The position numbers and the translations under genes are program-made. The notes under the pieces were generated by a model. The model ran no database searches. It was not told where the DNA came from and saw nothing but the letters and a program-made list of their open reading frames with translations. A DNA stretch of 6,346 nt from Deltaproteobacteria bacterium (GTDB lineage Bacteria > Desulfobacterota > Desulfobacteria > Desulfobacterales > ETH-SRB1), in assembly GCA_003647525.1 (NCBI GenBank), contig QMMZ01000126.1:1-6346 (forward strand). Direction: 5' to 3'. The number at the start of each line of letters is the position of its first letter. Within the stretch, counting starts at the first letter, position 1. Positions 5,447-6,346 of this stretch are shown here, piece after piece.

Positions 5447-5767
5447 TCAGATCAATCCTTTGGATTTCAGCCGGGCAGCAAGAGGCGTTTGTCCTGTGAT
5501 TTTCCGGGTCTGATTTACAAAAGCAAGCCTTTGTTCAATGTCCCGATCAAGCACATCCCGATGATCCCAGTAGTAGGCTAATGCCGAGTATATTTGCCCC
5601 AGGGTAAGATAGGGATGCTGGAAATGCAGTTCTTCCGGACTCCAGCCGTAGGCTGTTTTTTCCAGTACTATCTCAATTACCTTCATGTTTGTCCCTGCAA
5701 TAATGGGGACGCCTTTTTCGTCTAAGACTACATGTTCATATTTTGTTTTTGCAGAAGTCAAAGGCAT
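5447..5767 (-). CDS. DUF433 family protein, probable antitoxin of the DUF5615 partner
   Basis: The 106-residue product carries the DUF433 signature. A short strand pair (HVVLDEKGVPIIAGTNMKVIEIV, residues 12-33) leads into a helix-turn-helix-like part (SPEELHFQHPYLTLGQIYSALAYYWDHRDVLD, 43-74), with the typical pattern of a hydrophobic helix before YPYL-like and QIYSALAYY elements. The family is considered a winged or simple HTH antitoxin and is the VapB45-like partner of PIN-like toxins. It should bind its own promoter and neutralise the downstream product. The C-terminus (ITGQTPLAARLKSKGLI) is basic and probably the part that contacts the toxin; this is inferred. The start ATG at 5765-5767 has a GAGGTG site 6 nt upstream. 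It is the first gene of the pair and lies inside the two 38-bp repeats. Confidence 0.85.
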   Translation of the reverse strand: MPLTSAKTKYEHVVLDEKGVPIIAGTNMKVIEIVLEKTAYGWSPEELHFQHPYLTLGQIYSALAYYWDHRDVLDRDIEQRLAFVNQTRKITGQTPLAARLKSKGLI

Positions 5768-5804
5768 AATTTACACCTCATATTAAGGAATTTTCTATAT
5801 TTTA

Positions 5805-5834
5805 TATATATCATGAAATTAGATATCTATTCAA
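5805..5834 (-). promoter_or_regulatory. Candidate promoter of the DUF433-DUF5615 pair
   Basis: TTGAAT (5829-5834) and TATATA (5805-5810) are separated by 18 nt, upstream of the DUF433 start. The spacer contains the palindrome AGATATCT (5821-5828), a plausible operator for an autoregulating antitoxin. AT-rich DNA gives such matches by chance, so this is tentative. Confidence 0.35.
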
Positions 5835-5883
5835 AACAATTATTGAGATTCAATCTGTACGCCGGTGCCAAGCTCAGGACGTT

Positions 5884-5921
5884 ATTGGAATTTTACTTTT
5901 GTATCTTTTTTGATTTGCATT
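5884..5921. repeat. 38-bp direct repeat, copy B
   Basis: Second copy of the repeat at 4975-5012, same orientation, two mismatches, no gaps. It lies in the 240-bp non-coding spacer (5768-6007) between the DUF433 gene and the PIN gene. Apart from this repeat, the candidate promoter and a small 6-bp hairpin at 5976-5992, I see nothing else in the spacer. Confidence 0.85.
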
Positions 5922-6007
5922 TACGACGTCCAGCCTAAACCAATTTTTCCGAACAATATTGCACATGACGATTGAGATTTGCGGTTCAAATCAGACGTTC
6001 GCCCCGT

Positions 6008-6346
6008 TCATTTTGCGCTTTCCTTCAACGGATTTATAGTGGTAAAACCAATGACTTCTGCAACCCTGCAAAGGTTGTCATCAGCCACCACAAAAGACCA
6101 ATCCTTTTCAGATATGAGACTAAAGGCACCGAGATGTAATGCATCCAGAGCTTTGAGACCGTATGTTCTTCCATATTTTTTAATAAAAAGTTCAGCTTGC
6201 TCAAGAACAGCATGCCCTAAAGGTTCGACATTGAACCCTGCAATTTGATTCTCAAAAGAATCGACTGCCGTGTTCAATTGCCCTTCATCCAGCTCTTTGT
6301 TACGAAATCTCCTGAAAACGGCGCTTATGAATTCCAGCCGTCCCAG
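6008..6346 (-). CDS. PIN-domain (VapC-type) protein, C-terminal 112 residues
   Basis: The frame is open from the window edge at 6346 to TGA at 6008-6010. It begins LGRLEFISAVFRRFRNKELD, matching the PIN segment that carries the conserved Glu (E5 of this fragment). It continues to GLKALDALHLGAF, with the third catalytic Asp at fragment residue 68, and FVVADDNLCRVAEVIGFTTINP, with the fourth acidic site (D89/D90) and the usual closing strand. These are hallmarks of VapC-type RNases, metal-dependent toxins that cut tRNA or rRNA. The N-terminal strand with the first Asp lies beyond the edge, as would any VapB-like antitoxin gene. A shorter frame from TTG at 6275-6277 would lose the conserved Glu, so the gene is better read as continuing outside. 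No intact antitoxin is seen downstream. Confidence 0.82.
   Translation of the reverse strand: MGRLEFISAVFRRFRNKELDEGQLNTAVDSFENQIAGFNVEPLGHAVLEQAELFIKKYGRTYGLKALDALHLGAFSLISEKDWSFVVADDNLCRVAEVIGFTTINPLKESAK

Noticed and set aside
4930..5940. Insertion sequence or CRISPR array around the 38-bp repeats
   Set aside because: The repeats are direct, only two, 909 bp apart, with no transposase gene, inverted ends or regular spacers between them.
5976..5992. Hairpin downstream of the PIN gene as its terminator
   Set aside because: Only a 6-bp AT-rich stem with no U tract; likely chance.
5979..6248. 89-codon plus-strand frame opposite the PIN gene
   Set aside because: The minus strand holds clear PIN motifs over the same bases; this is a shadow frame.
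6008..6277. Short PIN gene starting at TTG 6275-6277
   Set aside because: The frame is open through to the window edge and the upstream part carries the conserved RLEFISAV segment, so the gene continues beyond the window.

Overview
The window looks like a fragment of a Gram-negative chromosome. An outer-membrane TonB-dependent receptor and Sec signal peptides show two membranes. The gene set (corrinoid receptor, BtuF fused to CbiZ, corrinoid riboswitch) and the moderate GC content would suit an anaerobic, corrinoid-dependent deltaproteobacterium (Desulfobacterota). That taxonomic guess is an inference; no rRNA or marker gene is present. All credible genes are on the minus strand, so the window is best read from right to left.

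Right part (6346 to about 5100): an accessory block of toxin-antitoxin-like genes. It starts with the C-terminal 112 residues of a PIN-domain (VapC-type) protein cut by the window edge. After a 240-bp spacer comes a tight two-gene unit: a DUF433 antitoxin-like protein, then a DUF5615 PIN-like protein only 2 nt downstream. This unit lies between two 38-bp direct repeats that match at 36 of 38 positions (4975-5012 and 5884-5921).

Middle (about 4970 to 4610): a regulatory leader. A plausible sigma70-type promoter is followed by a cobalamin riboswitch with a clear B12 box (4791-4803). Next come a long hairpin, a roughly 70-nt linker and an intrinsic terminator with a nine-base U tract just ahead of the first gene.

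Left part (4609 to 1): a corrinoid uptake and remodelling operon. The order is a BtuB-like TonB-dependent receptor, a secreted BtuF-like binding domain fused to a CbiZ-like adenosylcobinamide amidohydrolase domain with an unrecognised C-terminal extension, an orphan 86-residue protein, and the first 33 codons of an exported His-rich protein that runs off the window.

A coherent model is that the riboswitch senses corrinoid, the receptor brings corrinoids across the outer membrane, and the BtuF-CbiZ fusion binds and cleaves them in the periplasm. The periplasmic location is the most unusual point, since characterised CbiZ enzymes work in the cytoplasm. The fusion gene also carries an apparent -1 frameshift at an A5 run near its 3' end. 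Past it, a convincing 43-residue tail continues in another frame.
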